Shown in pieces: positions 1 to 15,438 of a DNA stretch of 64,000 bases (position 1 is the stretch's first letter; each line of letters opens with the position of its first letter). The notes beneath the pieces are model-generated. The model was not told where the DNA came from. It worked only from the letters and a program-made list of their open reading frames with translations, and ran no database searches. The position numbers and the translations under genes are program-made. Source of the DNA: Karstenula rhodostoma CBS 690.94 (Eukaryota > Ascomycota > Dothideomycetes > Pleosporales > Didymosphaeriaceae). The stretch covers positions 1,384,662 to 1,448,661 of the forward strand of contig MU001507.1 of assembly GCA_010093485.1 (NCBI GenBank), written 5' to 3'.

Positions 1-95
<95 letters not shown>
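1..95. repeat. (AAT)n microsatellite at window edge
   Basis: A perfect AAT trinucleotide array of about 31 units runs from the first base to about position 95 and then breaks into ordinary AT-rich sequence. It continues beyond the left edge, so its true length is unknown. Confidence 0.95.
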
Positions 96-3000
96 GATTA
101 TATAGATATTCCCTACTATACCTCTAAATAATAATAAGGCTATTTAAAATACTTAGTAATACTTTAAATATATCTATTCTATAATTAAATTTTAGTATAA
201 TAGTAATAATAAGGATATCTAAAGAATTTATAATAAAGTTAAAATTAATAAAAATCTAGTATATATAAATATTAATAAAGTATTTAAACTAAATTATATA
301 GTTTAATTAGTTATTATAGAATTAAAGAGAATAATAATATAATAGTAATATCTAGTATATATATAATAAAACCTATAGGAAATTATAGCCTATTATAATA
401 AAAAGGTAACTAAAAAAAATAAAAAGTTTATAATAGAAAAAAAAAAAACGAGTATTTACTAAATATAAAAGATTTTATATAGTATAGTAAATATATTATA
501 GTATAAGAATTAACTAGTAATATAAAATTAAAAAAATAGTAAATCTAATAGACTATTATAAAGAGGGAGCTTAGTAGAAAAAAAAGAAATAATATTTATT
601 CTAATAATTTATTATAAAAAAGATAAAAGAGATTTTATATAATAGACTTTTATTAAAATAATTTTATTTTATTTTTTTATATTTTTTCCTTTTTATACTA
701 TACTAATACTATAATTTTTAGTAAGGAATATAAAACTACTTTAAAAGAATATAAAAAAGTTAAGTAAATAAAATTTAAAAAACTAATAAAATCTATTTAA
801 TAGACTTTTAAATAATTATTAAATAGCTAGAAAGAAAATATAATAGACTAATAGACTTTTAAATAACTATCTAGTATCTAGAAAGAATAATAAAATAAAT
901 AACTTTTAAATAGCTATTTAGAATATTTAAGTAATAGACTAGTAGACCTATAAATAGCTATTAAACTCTAAAAAAAAAAAAATATAATAAATTCTAAATA
1001 ATTATAACCTAAGTAATAATAAAGTAAAAAAGAAAATAAAAAAATAAAATATTAATAGTAGTTTTTACTTAAATAAAAAACTATAATTTAGTTACTTAAA
1101 GTAGAATTACTAAATAATAGAAATACAAAAAAAAAAAAAAATTTTAATTTAAAAATTATATTAGAAAATATAGATTTATATAACTTTTACTATATTCTAG
1201 TAAATCTATCTACTCCTATTAAGAGTAGTATAAACTAGATAAACTAGAATATTAGTAATTACTTTTTAAATAGAATAGAAAAAAGGAAGTAATTTATAAA
1301 AAAAAAAATAAAAAAAAAATATATTTCTAAAAAAAAAACTATAGTCTAGTTTATTTTTAGTTTAAATAATAGTAATATACTAAGTTTTAGTAGTATTAAT
1401 ATTACTATATTTCTAGAGAATTATAATTTCTAAATAAAAGATATTAAATAGAATAATAAACTAAAGAAATAGAAACTATTTTATTTCTATTTTAAAATTT
1501 ATTAAAAGAATATTATAAAACTATTAGTATATAGAAACTCTAGTATATATTAAAATAAATTCTAAAAGGTATTTTATTCTAAATACTTATTAATAAATTC
1601 TAAGTATTAAAAGTTAACTAGGGCCTATCTAGAGAGCTAGCTAAATAAAATAAACTAATAATTTATTTTACTAAATAACTACTTCTATAAGTTTATTAGC
1701 TATATTTAAACTTCCCTTACCTAATTATAAATTATATAACTAGAAGTAGGAATCCTCTTCTTTAGAAATTTTAGCTAGAATAATAAAACTATAGTAATAT
1801 ATAAAATACTAATAGAAAATTATCTAAAAGGTAGAAATATAAATATCTATTAAGTATAAAAAATATATAACTTTTTATAATAATAAAAAGATTAGAATAA
1901 AATAATTTAGACTATATAGTAGAATAAATAATAAATAACTATAAATTTAATTTATTTTAAAGTTATTTTACTTATAATTCTAATTATTCTACTACCCTAA
2001 AAGTTCTTTAAGAGATAGGAAAAAAGAAAAGCTCTAAGTAATAGTAAAAAAGAAAAAAAAAAAATAGATATATAAGTATAAAAAATTATTATAAAAATAA
2101 AAGGGCTTATTATAATAATAAAAAAATATTAATAGTAAAAGGTATTTATATTTACTATTACTAGTTTAATTCTTAGTAAGCTAGCTAATAACTAATATAT
2201 TTTTAATAAACTAGTAAACCTAATCCTTTATATAGAATAGAATAATAAATTATTTAAAAGCTTTTATTATCTAATTATTAACCCTAGTACTAGTATCTAA
2301 GTAATTTATAATTAGGAATATTAAGTCTAGAATTATAAAATCTATAAAGAAAGTATCTATAATATAAAAAAATATTCTTAATAGTAAAAACTTATTAAAA
2401 AAGGCTAGTATTATAAAGTTTTTAATACTAAAATCTAGTTTTTTAACTTCTACTATAGTCTAAAATACCTTTAGCTTAAATAATTTAAAGGGTCTATACT
2501 ATAATTCTAGAGAGATATATAATTATAGTACCTTATCTATAAAATAAAATAATATTTTAATATTAATAATAAAAATTTAAAAAAGAACTTTAGCTAGATT
2601 TCTAGCTTAAAAAGTAAAAAAGTTTCTATTAACCTTAAATATAAATTAGACTAATTAAATTTTAAATTAATAAATAGTAAATAAGGTAATTAAAAACTAT
2701 AAATTAATATAATATATAGGGCTAAAATATTCTATATAATTTTATTAGAGGTCTTATACTAAAAAAAAAAAATAAACCTAACTAAAAAAATAAATACTAC
2801 TAGAATAAAAGTATAAGAAAAAGGCCTCTAAAAATAAATTATCTAATTAGCTTTTAAAAAAATAACTAATTCTAGAATAAGTAAGTTTATAATAATAGTT
2901 TAAATAAAAAACCTTTAGAAAAAATAGATTAGAATTAATTTTTAATTCCTAATTAAAGAGTTTTATTTAAGGTCTCCCCTATTTAAAATAGATAATAAGG

Positions 3001-3541
3001 AATTAGTACTATAAGTTATTATTATAAAAGTAAACTAATAGATTTCTAAATCTATAGAAATAAAGGGAAAATAGATTTAAAATATACTAGAATTAAAAGT
3101 AACTAGAAAGAAGAAAAAGAGCTAAATAGTTTTTATTTTTCTATTAAATAAAAAATTTATAGTTATTACTAATATTTTAAATACTAATTCTATTCTTATA
3201 GCTACCCTTATCTAAAAGATAAAAGGAATTCTAGTAAAATTAATTTTTTTTTAAAAAGAATTTTATTAGAAAATATAGTAGTTACTTATAAAGAAGAAGA
3301 AAAAGCCTAATAATTTATTATAATAAAACCTTTCTAGTTATATCTTTATTAGTTTATATTAATTAAAACTCTAATAGGGTAGTAGAGTTAGAATTACCTA
3401 TATAAAATTATAATTCTATTTAAAATAATAGTAGAAAAGTTATATTCTAGTCTATACTAAATTATATAAGAAAATATAATATAAACTATCTAATATACTA
3501 TTAGAGAAATAGAAAATAAATACTAAAAAATAGTAAATAAA
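96..3541. other. RIP-mutated AT-rich DNA, probably part of an older retroelement
   Basis: This stretch contains virtually no CA or TG (one CA at 1126-1127) and no open reading frame. It is immediately interrupted by gypsy element A at 3547. On the far side of A (from 17750) the sequence reads as a gypsy pol on the plus strand, so this left part is likely the gag side of that outer element E, but I could not read a diagnostic motif here. Around 800-990 there is a loose tandem repetition of a unit resembling aatagacttttaaatagct. No gene is supported. Confidence 0.6.
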
Positions 3542-3546
3542 ATAGA

Positions 3547-4005
3547 TATTATAAGGGGTTTTCTATATACCTAACTTTAGTCTATACCTTAAAGATTATT
3601 TAAGAAATAAAATATAATAGAGGTAAATACTAGATTAGTTAATAATTCTATATTATAATAGAATATAATATAATAATACTAAGAGAAAACTAAGTATTTA
3701 TATATAGATAAAGTACTTTAATTTAAATATAAAAGTTAATTATAAAGAATAGAAACTATATAGAGATTCTTCTAGATTATATACTAGTTATTTTAATTCT
3801 TACTATTTTAGAATCCCCTAGTCTACTCCTATAAATCCTATTTTCTTAGTAAGAGTATCTATTCTACTCCTACTAAGATCTAGTACTTCTAGAATTTTAT
3901 ACTCTTAGTAAGATTATAGTTATATAACTTATAATATAAGCTACCCTATAGACTTATATATAATTCTTTCCTTCCTTCTAGCCTAGTTCTATTATAATTA
4001 TAATA
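3547..4005 (-). repeat. 3' LTR of gypsy A
   Basis: 459 bp, the same length as its partner at 17286-17744. In the part aligned by eye the differences are transitions only (C/T or G/A). It lies on the 3' side of the minus-strand element. Confidence 0.92.
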
Positions 4006-7000
4006 TTATTCCCTTCTTTAGAATTATTATTCTAATATTCTATTATTACCTTATAACCTACTATTATAGTATAGTTTAGGGGTATAAAAATTTATTCTCT
4101 TATACCTCTAGATATAGTATTATATCCTCTTCTAGATTTCCTAAGCCTCCCTAACTATATCTAAAGTACTAAAATAATTATTAACTAATTATTATTATAT
4201 CTATACTAATAAGATTTATTATTATAGTCTAGTAATACTAATAAAGTATATTTATTATATAGAGAAGAAGGTTCTAAAGTATTTTATAAATATTTTAACT
4301 AGAAAGTATACTATATATATTACTATTTATATAGAGTATAGTTTTTAAATTCCTAAAAAAGAGTAGGAATATATTTAATCTAAGAAGTATAAAAAGTATC
4401 TTACCCTTTTCTATACTAAGGCTAAGGTTACTTACCTAAGAGTAGAGATTATAGAAATAAAAAAATAGAAGTAATTACTTATAACTTATAATATTTATAT
4501 ACTTAATATACTAGATTATCTAGAAGAGGGGGCTTTAAAAAGTATAAATACTAATACTACTTCTATATTATTACTATATAGATCCTTAACTAATCTAGAC
4601 TAGTTATAGGCTAATTCTTCTATTATTAATTCTTTTACCTTTTTTAACTTTTTTTTTAATTTTAGACTAGTATTCTTATTAATTAACCCTTTTAGAGTTA
4701 GTCCTTTACTATTAACTAGTAGAAGTCCTTTAGTAGTTCTTTATAATTTATAAAATTTCTTTTTAGTTCCTAGATATTATACTATTCTTACTATCCTTTT
4801 TACTTAATTAGGTATTTTTACTAATCCTTAACTATTTATAGGTCCTTAATTACTTTAACCTTATACTTATTATCTTCTAGCTCTAGCTAGGTTTTAATTA
4901 GAGTATTTAGAAATACTAGTTTTAAAAGTAATTTATAAAAAATAGAATATATCTTTATACCTATTAGTAGAAATAGTTTAGTTATAACTAGTCCCTTTAT
5001 TTCTTAAACTTTAAAGGGTCCTACCTATAGGTAATCTAGTTTCTTACTTAATTATTTTATTTTTAGATTTTTCTATAATAGGAAAACTTTATCCCCCTTT
5101 TTAAGGATTAGTTCTTTAATCCTTTACTTATTTATATTTTTAGATACTATAAGGGTTCCATAGGTAATCTTTTCCTATAAGACTTTATAAAGTTTCTTTA
5201 TCTTTTAAACTTTATCTTAGGCTCTAGTAGAAATACTTTTTATATTCTTTAGATTTTAATAAATAACTAGCTTATATCTATAATTTATATAATAGGGTAA
5301 GTATCTTATTATATATAACCTTAAGCTATTATATACTAATTATATAATTAGTAGAAGTTTTACCTAATTATTCTATTACTTATTAATATAGAACTATAGA
5401 TACTACTTAAGTATCTAATTTATATATTTTATCTATCTATTTATTTTAGAGTAGAAGTTTATTAATAGCTTTTAGTTTATTTCTAAAGCTATAGTAAAAG
5501 TATTCTAATACTTTAAAGTAAAGAGCTTATCTCTATCTATAATAAATTCTTCTAATAGTCTATACTTAGAGAATAGTATATTATCTACCTTATAAACTAA
5601 TTCTTCTACTATTATAGACTCTTCTATAGGCCTAAACTTAGCTATCTTTATAAGTCTATATACTATTACTATAATAGTATTATATATATACTTTATTTCT
5701 AGCTATAGTAATTTTAGAAGTTTTATAATAAAATCTATTATTATACTTTACTATAGTTATTTTACTACTAATAATAATTATAGGAGTCTATAAAGCTTAT
5801 ATCTCTTAGACTTATTTTTCTAGTAAGCTAAATAGTTACTTATCTCTATTATAATTAATTATTTAAACTTAGAAATAGTATATTTATTTATAATATAATA
5901 TATTATTTCTTTAATACCTAGATATCTCTATTCTCTAGATTTATATAGTCTTTTAATTAGAATAGGTATATATTTATTATTAATAATAATCTACTATTAG
6001 TAATTTTATCTAGTTTTATTAAAACTATACTTAAAGAGGTTATATTTCTCTTTCTAGCCTTAATTAAATTTCTAGTAGCCCTAGAAGTTTTATACTTCTA
6101 GTTCTATATACCTTAGACTAGCTACCTATACTCTAATCTTTAATTAGTTATATTTAAATATACTATTTTCGCGTTTATATAGTACTATATTATATAGCTT
6201 AACCTTATCCTTAGTTAAGTTTAATTATCTACTTAAGGTATTTACTATATTATTAAGAGTTCTAGGTTAATAATAAATTATAAAATTAAAGTTTATTAAG
6301 AATTCTATCTATTATACTTATTATTAGTTAAGCTTCTTTATTAATATAAAGTTAGTAAGGATCTAGTAGTCTATCTATATCTCTACTTTAAAGTAGGCTT
6401 CTATAAACTATACTTTCTATTATTTAAAAATATCTACTATTACTAGTAGTTTCTTATTATAAATATTATAATTAAGTTTTACTTCTAAAAACTTTTATAA
6501 ATAGTAGAATACTAGTTTCTATTTTCTATTTTTATCTAGTTATAAGAGAATTACTCTTAATATATAGTTAGATATATCTATTTTAACCCTTACTAGTTTT
6601 TATAAGTTAAATATCTATAGGAGTAGGGCTATTAGAAATATTACCTATAATTTTCTAAATATCTTTAATAGTTTCCCTTAGATTAGCTATATAACTTTAT
6701 TATTATTTTTCTTTATAAAATCTATTAGTAGTATAGTAGTTTTAGAATAATTCTTTATAAACTTCTAATAGAAGTTAGTAAATTCTAGAAAAAACTAGAT
6801 ATCCTTTACTAACTTAGGAACTAGCTATTCTTATATAGTAGTAACCTTCTTTAAATCTATTAATATACCTTCCCTTAAAATAATAAATTCTAAATACTTT
6901 ATTTTAGTAATATAGAACTTATACTTATTTAGATAGAGAAGTAACTAATATTTTTTTATTTTTTTAAGTACTTTCTTTATATATCTAATATATTCCTCTA

Positions 7001-8634
7001 ATATTCTAGTAGAGTAAATAAGTATATTATTAAGGTATACTATATAGAATATATTTAAGTATTTATATAGTACTTTATTAATAACTACCTAAAATATTAT
7101 AGGGGTATTTATTAATCTAAATAGTATAATCTAATATTTATAGAAACTATATCTAGTTCTAAATACTATCTTTTATTTATACCCTTTAGCTATTTATATA
7201 TAGTAATATCTATTATATATATTAAATTTTATAAACTACTTAATTCTCTAAAGTTAGTTTATAAGCTCTATAATTAAGAGTAATAGATATTAATTCTTAA
7301 TTATAATATTATTTAGCTATCTATAATCTATATAGAATTATAGCTTACTATTCTTTTTAGATATCTATAGAATTAGAAAGGTTATAGAACTATAACTTTT
7401 CTAGATATACTTCTATTCTAGGTTCTTTTATAAGTACTCCTATACTTTTTTTTCTTAGTTTACTAATATTAGCCTTAGCTATTCTAGTTATAGTTTTATA
7501 CCCTTTTCTAGAGGTATCTTATAATCCTATTCTTAGTAATCTAGTAGTTCTTCCCTTTTAATTTCTTTAAAAAGTTCTATATATTTTTTATATTCTAGTA
7601 AAATTATTAATAGTTTCTTTATAATCTAGAAATCTAAGTATTATACCTAGATAATTTATACTTATCCTAGATTTTCTTTTAGAATTCTAGTAATTTTAGT
7701 AGTTAAAATCTCTTTAGTCTATTATTATATAGTCTACTCTATTAGAGTATTTAGGGCCTTTAGCTTTACTTTCTATAAGTACTTTATACTAGTAATCTAT
7801 AATATTAATTCTTAGCTATATATTATTTAACTTTTCTAGTTAATATCTAGATTATTTTTTAATAACTAGTTATAGTCTATAATAGCTTCTAGACTTTCTA
7901 TATCTATTATAGTAAAACTATATTAGCTCTTAAATTTTTTAATACCTACTAGTAATAGTAGTATTTTAAAGTATAACTAGCCTTTACTATATTTTTAGAA
8001 AAATATTCTATCTACTATTTCTAATTAAATAGGTTCTATTTTATTCTAATATAGTAAGTTATATTTCTCTATTACTTAGGATAAGATTAGATATCTAGTA
8101 GTACTAAGGTCTATTAGTACTTTTATTTAGAATTCTCTAATTATAATCTACTTTTTTATTTAAAGTTCTATAGCCCTATTATTTTTAAATACCTATTAAG
8201 CCTTTAGAATACTTTTACTAACTTAGCTTATTATTTAATAGTATTCTAGTTTTTTAATATTATTTATATCTTAACCTATAGTTTTCCTAGATACCTATAG
8301 TTATTATAGAGGGGGTAATTAGTATAGTATAGTTTTATAGCGTGCCTCCTTATTAGCTTTAAATAAGCTTAGAGATTCTTAGAATAGTCCTAGATTATAT
8401 ACCTTTAGTATTTTTCTACCCTTATTATTTTTATAATTTCCCCTTTATTAACCTTATCTTAGTACTTTAAGTATCTAGTAATTATATATTTAAAAAAATT
8501 TATTTTTTTATAATTCTTATTATTTTAGTTATATATAGTAGCTTCCTTCTTATTTAAGTACTCTAGATACTATTCTAGGTAGTTATAGTAGTACTATTTA
8601 ACTTTATATATATATTATATTTTATTTTTAATTA
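4006..8634 (-). pseudogene. gypsy A pol relic (RT, RNase H, integrase side)
   Basis: Read on the minus strand, 7317-7383 gives a decayed form of the conserved gypsy RT block ending in IDYR, and 7005-7050 gives FYIVYLNNILIYS, in which the two catalytic Asp codons now read Asn (GA-to-AA changes) from an ancestral YLDDILIYS. Codons for Gln and Trp have become stops throughout, as expected from RIP. The integrase should lie toward 4-6 kb, but I did not find its zinc motif. The frame is cut at 8635 by the copia element and resumes after 15649. Confidence 0.8.
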
Positions 8635-8639
8635 GATAA

Positions 8640-8845
8640 TATTAAGAATATAAAAGATACTTAGTAATATTAGAATTTATAGAGCTCTAATTAGCTATAA
8701 TAAGGGGTACCTTAACCTAAGTATTAAACTAATTTAGAATAAATATAGTATATAACTAGTCTTTCTAGTAATCTTTTCTTATATAGTAATCTAATTAATT
8801 TACTCCCTAAATAAAGGGATATTTAAGTTCCTTTTCTCTATTATA
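8640..8845 (+). repeat. 5' LTR of the copia element
   Basis: 206 bp, aligned without gaps to 15439-15644; the differences seen are C/T or G/A. The sequence immediately downstream (from 8846) would be the primer binding site, but RIP prevents naming the tRNA. Confidence 0.93.
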
Positions 8846-10772
8846 GTTATAAGCCTAGTACTTAGAATATAGAATAATTCTCCCTATATACTTTACTACT
8901 TAAATATACCCTTTTAGGCTCTCCTATTATACTAAAAGCCTTCTTTATTTAATAAAGCTATAAGTAATTTAACTATTCTAGTTACTTAGACCTAGCTTAT
9001 TAATTAAATAAGCTAGCCTTATTAATTTATAAGTTTATATTTCTAAGTAAACTTTAAAGGTATCTAGTTTAAAATTAATCTAAATAGTCTAATAGTCCCC
9101 TTAATTAAGGATAATTACCCTATTTAACTAGTTATTCTAAAGGAATTATACTAACTAGTTACTTTAGATAACCTTAAAGATTATAAGTAGGAGCTTAAAT
9201 TATATAAAAAAAATAAGGAAAGCTATATTCTAAGGATTATAGAATATTATACTATAGTCTCTAACTAGTAAATATATTATTCTAAGCTATAAAATCTCTA
9301 GAATTAGATTTATACTACTATCTCCTAAGATCTCCTTACTTTAGTAATAATTAATATAGTTAAAGATAATAAATCTACCTTATAATATCTACTTTATATA
9401 CTAAAAAATAATTTAGTACCTATTTAAAGAATAACTAAAAACTTTATTTAAGTATAGTATTATACTTATCTTAATAAAGTAAAGAGTAGATAGTAAAACC
9501 TAGAGACCTAGTTTAAAGAATAATAGCTCTTCTACTATAAAGTAATTATATATTTAGTTAAAAAAACTAAAGGAGTACTTATAATCTATAATTTTCTTAA
9601 AGCTTTAGGTAAGAAGATTACCCCTAAGTAGTCCTACTTAATTAAGTAATAAATCCTACTTAATAAAACACTTAGAAGGCCTATAATAATACTTTCTAAG
9701 ATTAGAAAGGTATTTTTAGTACTAATCTAGAAATAATTACTCTACCCTAATTATAAAAGGACTAGTATCTATATAATATTTAATAGTTAGACTACTAAGT
9801 CTAGTAGGGAATTATCTAATAATATATAGAATAATAATTATTTTAACTACCCCTATAAGAATATCTAATATAAATAGTAACTAATTAAATACTAATACTT
9901 ATAGATAGCTATCGCTAGTATTCTAATTAATAAATTCTAAGTATTTAACCTTTCTAATAAAGAGTAAAATAAAATCTTAAACTATTTAAAGCTTTTATAA
10001 TAGTTAAAACTATAGACTAAGATTAATAGTACTAATTAGAAAATAAATAATAAAAAGTAGCTTACTATTAACTATTCTAGTAATATTATAGTAGCTTTTA
10101 TTAATCTAATTAACCTTTTAAGTAAAGTCTCTAAAAATAGAATCTATAATATAATATAGAATTCTTATCTACTTTTTAAGAGTATAATTCTAGATAGTAT
10201 AATTACTATTTATTTTATTAATAATTAGAACCTTCTAGTTACTAGTTCTTTTAAGAAAGTAACTATAGAAGATTAAGTTAAAATAGGAACTTAAGCTCTA
10301 TCTATTTTAGAAATAGAAAATCGTCTAATTAAAAATATTCTTTATAATAAGAATAGGAAATAATTAGAGAATCTACTACTTAAAGATATAAAGGTAGTTA
10401 AGAACTTTTATATAAATATTATTTTAGAAGTTTAACTTAAGAAAGTTAATATTTAGTATCTTAGCTTAGATAATACCCTAAGGATTAGAATAATTAAATA
10501 AAGTATTATAATAGTAGATCTATAGTATAAATATAACCTTACTTTTTTTAAATATAAGTCTATATACTTTTATTCTACTATTATAAATATAATTTAACTA
10601 TCTAAGCTATTAAGAGAGAATATCTCCTACTTAAATAGTAAAGAACTATAGTATAAGTAATTAGAATACTTTAGGAAAAAGGCTTTATAAGCTTTAGTTT
10701 CTAGTATATATAGTATATTAATTAAAGAAATATAATAATAAGAATATAAGTATTATATAGTTATATATATAA
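8846..10772 (+). pseudogene. copia gag side relic
   Basis: This is the internal region directly after the 5' LTR and before the assembly gap, where gag belongs in a copia element. Stops occur in all frames. I could not identify a zinc knuckle or protease motif, so the assignment rests on position alone. Confidence 0.5.
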
Positions 10773-11277
10773 NNNNNNNNNNNNNNNNNNNNNNNNNNNN
10801 NNNNNNNNNNNNNNNNNNNNNNNNNNNNNNNNNNNNNNNNNNNNNNNNNNNNNNNNNNNNNNNNNNNNNNNNNNNNNNNNNNNNNNNNNNNNNNNNNNNN
10901 NNNNNNNNNNNNNNNNNNNNNNNNNNNNNNNNNNNNNNNNNNNNNNNNNNNNNNNNNNNNNNNNNNNNNNNNNNNNNNNNNNNNNNNNNNNNNNNNNNNN
11001 NNNNNNNNNNNNNNNNNNNNNNNNNNNNNNNNNNNNNNNNNNNNNNNNNNNNNNNNNNNNNNNNNNNNNNNNNNNNNNNNNNNNNNNNNNNNNNNNNNNN
11101 NNNNNNNNNNNNNNNNNNNNNNNNNNNNNNNNNNNNNNNNNNNNNNNNNNNNNNNNNNNNNNNNNNNNNNNNNNNNNNNNNNNNNNNNNNNNNNNNNNNN
11201 NNNNNNNNNNNNNNNNNNNNNNNNNNNNNNNNNNNNNNNNNNNNNNNNNNNNNNNNNNNNNNNNNNNNNNNNNNNNN
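10773..11277. other. assembly gap of 505 N
   Basis: A run of N lies inside the copia internal region. The real length may differ, so the element length of 7005 bp is approximate. Confidence 0.99.
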
Positions 11278-13830
11278 TATAGAATATAGGTTCCTATACT
11301 TAATTAAGTAATTATAACTAAGAATATTATATTTAATAAGATAACCTTCTACTAGAGAGTATATAAAGTTAAACTCTTAAAAATAAAAACTCTAAAAATT
11401 ATAGAAAGTATTTATAAAGATAAGGTTAATAATCTAGAAGATATATTTAATATAATTAATTTTACTTCTAACTTAAATAAGTATATAAGTACTATAAGAA
11501 TTAAGAATACTAAGTAATTATTTAGAAATAAAGAATTAGAATAGATAGATTCTAAGGATAGCTAGCTAAGGAATTAGAAAATAATAATATTAACTACTAT
11601 ATAAACTATAGGTATAGCTAGCTAGTAGCTAGAAATTTATATAGGCTAAAATTTAAATATAGAACTTATAACTCTAGATATAATACTATAGCTAGATATT
11701 ATAGGAACTAATTAATATAATTATAAGAATACTAGAAACTACTAGAATTAGAATTTAACTAAAAGAGCTAGTAAACTAGAGTTTTAGAATAATACTTTTC
11801 TAGAATAGGAGCTTTAAAACCCTACTACTACCTTTTAATCTAGTATAACTAACTCTATACTACTAGATAAAATAGAAAATCTACTAGTAAGTTAAAGGTA
11901 ATAGTATATTTTCCCTATAGTAAGTAGAATAAGTAGATAACTTTAAGAAAAGGTATCTAAAATTAACTAACTAATAAGTAGATATTTACTAGTTTAAAAA
12001 TTAAGATAATAAGATATAAATTATAATAATTAGCTAGAAAGTAAATTAAATTTTAGTATATATATACTAATAGTAGATCTATTTTTAAAAGATAGTTTCT
12101 AGATTAACTTTATATATATATTTATACTAGAAGTAGATAAAATCTAAAATAAGTATAAAGGCTATAAAATACTAAATATAGTAGTTATAATAGTTATACT
12201 TAAGAAACTAAAACTAGTAATATTACTAGCTTATTTATATAGAGATAAGCTACTACTAAAACTAATACTCTAGAAATATCTACTTTTCTATCCTTTAAGA
12301 AAACTATTTAAATAGACTATAATTAAAGAGATTACTACTCTATAGTAGAAAGAAACTTAAATAAAACTACCCTAATTATAAGTAATAGAATATCTACTTC
12401 TATTAAAATAGGTATTTATATATAAGCTTAATTAGAATAGTTAATTTAAAAACTATAAAGCTTATATTATAGTTAGAGGGGACCTTTAATTAAAGAATAT
12501 TTTATATTTAACCTATACTACTATACTTATAGTAAAGTTATTCTAAGTAGTAATAATAATTACTATAAAGTTTAATTTTAAAATTAAATAATATAATATT
12601 ATAGGAGTATTCCTAAATACTATAATTATAGTAGATAATCCTATAACCTATAAACTTCTAAATAGGTTTAAAATACTAGAAATATATATAAGATTAAATT
12701 AAGCTTTCTATAGTTTAAGAGACTTACTACTTCTCTAGTATAAAGAGTTTTCCTACTCGCTTAGAGCTAAAGGGCTTAAAGTTTTAAAGGAAGAGTCTTA
12801 TTTATTTATTTCTAGAGATTAGAAAATCTTAGTACTATTCTATATAGATAATATACTACTTCTATATTATAATAACTATAGAGAGTAAGCTTAAATACTA
12901 TAGAATAAGGTTATAAATAAATATAAGATTAAAGATAAGAAACTAGTTAAGTAGTTTTTTAGAGTATAAGTAATTAGAGACTAAAGTAATTAGATAATTA
13001 TACTTATATATAATATATATATTAATAAGATTATAAAAAAATTTAAGCTTTATAAAGCTAGTAGCTTCCTACCTACTCCTCTCTTAATTAATAAGCTTAA
13101 AAAGAGTAAAGACGAAGTATTACTATAGTAGATTAAAAGTTATTAAGAAAAGGTTAGATTAATATTATATATAATAATTATATTATAACTAGATATTATA
13201 TTTACTATTTTAAAGCTATTCTTCTTCCTTACTAACCTAAATATAAAGTATAAAGTAGTAGTTAATTAAGTAATTCTATACCTTTATAGAACGCGCTAGA
13301 AAGTAATTTAGTTTAGTAGATATAATAGTTTAGATCTACTTATCTATAGAGATATATCTTTTATAGATAATCTACTAATAAAATAATTATTCTATAGGTA
13401 TATTACTTTACTATTTAGTAGCACTATTTTATAGAAAATAGCTTACTAAAGTATAATTATAACTTTAACTATAGAAATAAAACTTCTTACTCTAGAGTAT
13501 ATTAATAAAGAAGTAATAACTTTAAAATACTTCTTTACTAAATTTATACTAGACTTAGGATTACTCTAGTAAATCTACTATAATAACTAGTAGATAATTA
13601 GACTAGTAATTAGAAAAAATAAAAAAATTACTATATATCTTTACTATATTAATATCTAGAATATATAGCTATAATAAGAGTATATAAAGGGATTATTTAA
13701 GATTTTATATTTTAAAATAAGTAAAATACTTATAGATAGTTTAATAAAAGTACTATTAAAGTAGTAGTTTACTAGATTTATATAACTACTTAATCTTTAA
13801 GATATAAGTTTTATAATTATAGATATAAAA
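11278..13830 (+). pseudogene. copia pol relic (integrase, RT, RNase H)
   Basis: On the plus strand 12709-12750 translates, with stops at former Trp codons, to YGLRDSPLLWYKEF, the copia counterpart of YGLKQSPRAWY. About 100 bp on comes LFYVDDILLLY (12833-12866; the second Asp codon now reads Asn), and at about 13571-13605 IYCDNQQTIRLV of the RNase H domain. The spacing between these blocks is normal for copia polyproteins. The integrase should lie in 11.3-12.3 kb but its motifs were not resolved. Confidence 0.85.
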
Positions 13831-15438
13831 AAAGTAAAGTAAGTAAAAATTTATTAGATTTAATTATAAAAAATACTTTTTAACTAGAAAATAAAAGAAA
13901 AATAAAAGAAAAATAAAAGAAATCTATTTTATTTAAATATATTAAGTATTTAAATATATTAAATATTTAATTAAAGAGCTTATAAAGCTAAGTATACTAC
14001 TATACTTCTAATATATTAGAGTATCTAAAATACCTATATTTAAAGCTACCCTAACTATAAATAAAAGATTTTTTAGTTTTAAAAAACCTATTATAACTAT
14101 ATAAATACTTCTTAAAGTAATTAAAGTTAAGTTACTACTAATCTATACTATAATAATTAATATTTAGGCCTACCTTATAGAGCTACTATAAAGTATAATA
14201 CTTATAAAGAGTAGATATACTATATTTAGGAGTATATATAGCCTTTTATAAGTCTACCTCTTAATTATCTATAAAATAGACCTACTAAAAGGTAAATAGA
14301 GTAAGGATAAAAGTAGTAAAAGTAAAAATAGAAATAAAAGAAATAGAAATAGAAATAGGGATAGAAGTAGGTAAAAATAAAATAGAAATAGGTAGAGTAG
14401 AAATAAAAGTAAAGGGAGTAGGAAAAAAACTAGTTATTAAGTAAAGATTTTATAAAGATATAAGAAAGGTCTTTTAACCTTTATTTTAATTCTTTAGTAT
14501 AGCTTAAATATACTATTATAAATAATTAACCTTATAAGCCTATATATAGTTAGTAAAAATCTAAGTAATAAGAAAAATAAGAGAAGTTTATACTAGAGTT
14601 TAAATTATTATAGAATAGAATAAAGTATATTATATATATAACTAGAAATAGTAAACTATAATAATTAGTAAAACTTAACTAGATAAGTAGAAAATCTAAC
14701 TTATATTAATTTATATAAGTATATATAATAGTAAAAGTAGTACCCTATCTACTAGTTTATAATATTATAGTAAAGGCTATCTAACCTACTACTTAAAGTA
14801 CTTATTAAGTAGTTAAAGTAGTTTATTAGCTAGATAGCCCTAATATACTCTTCTTTTATAGCTAGGGGAGTATATAATACTATTAGAGGAGCTTAGCTAA
14901 AAATATAGAAAATAGACTAAATAAAAGAGTAATTAGATTAATAAGTTATTTAAAGAGTTATAGTAAATTTTTTAGTAGTAACTATTTATTTAGCTTTAAG
15001 TCTCTTTTTTTATTTATATACTTTAGTAGTATAAGCTTTAGTAGTATTATTAGCTATTTAAAAGGTATAAGTAGAGTATTAAAAAGTAAAAGGTAAGAAT
15101 ATATTATAAAATAAAATAATAGGGATAAAAAAGAAAAGTTTAAAAGGTATAAAAAATACCTTTTTATTTTACCTACCTCTACTAGTTTATACTATATAAT
15201 AATTACTTATCTTATTTACTATTATTTACTATACCTAGTTATAAGGCTACTACTATTTATAAGTATTATACTAAGTACTAAAAGACTTTTACTCTAACTA
15301 ATTAGTATTATAATACTAATAATAGTATAATATAAATAGAAAATTATAGTCTAAGCTATATATTTCTAAAGGGAAGCTAATCTAAATAATTAAATTTTAC
15401 TAGTAAATAAATAATAAGTACTATTTACCTAGGGGGTA

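Noticed and set aside
1..95. telomere or centromere satellite
   Set aside because: The array is AAT, not TTAGGG-like, and no TTAGGG repeats were seen anywhere; a centromeric position cannot be judged from the sequence alone.
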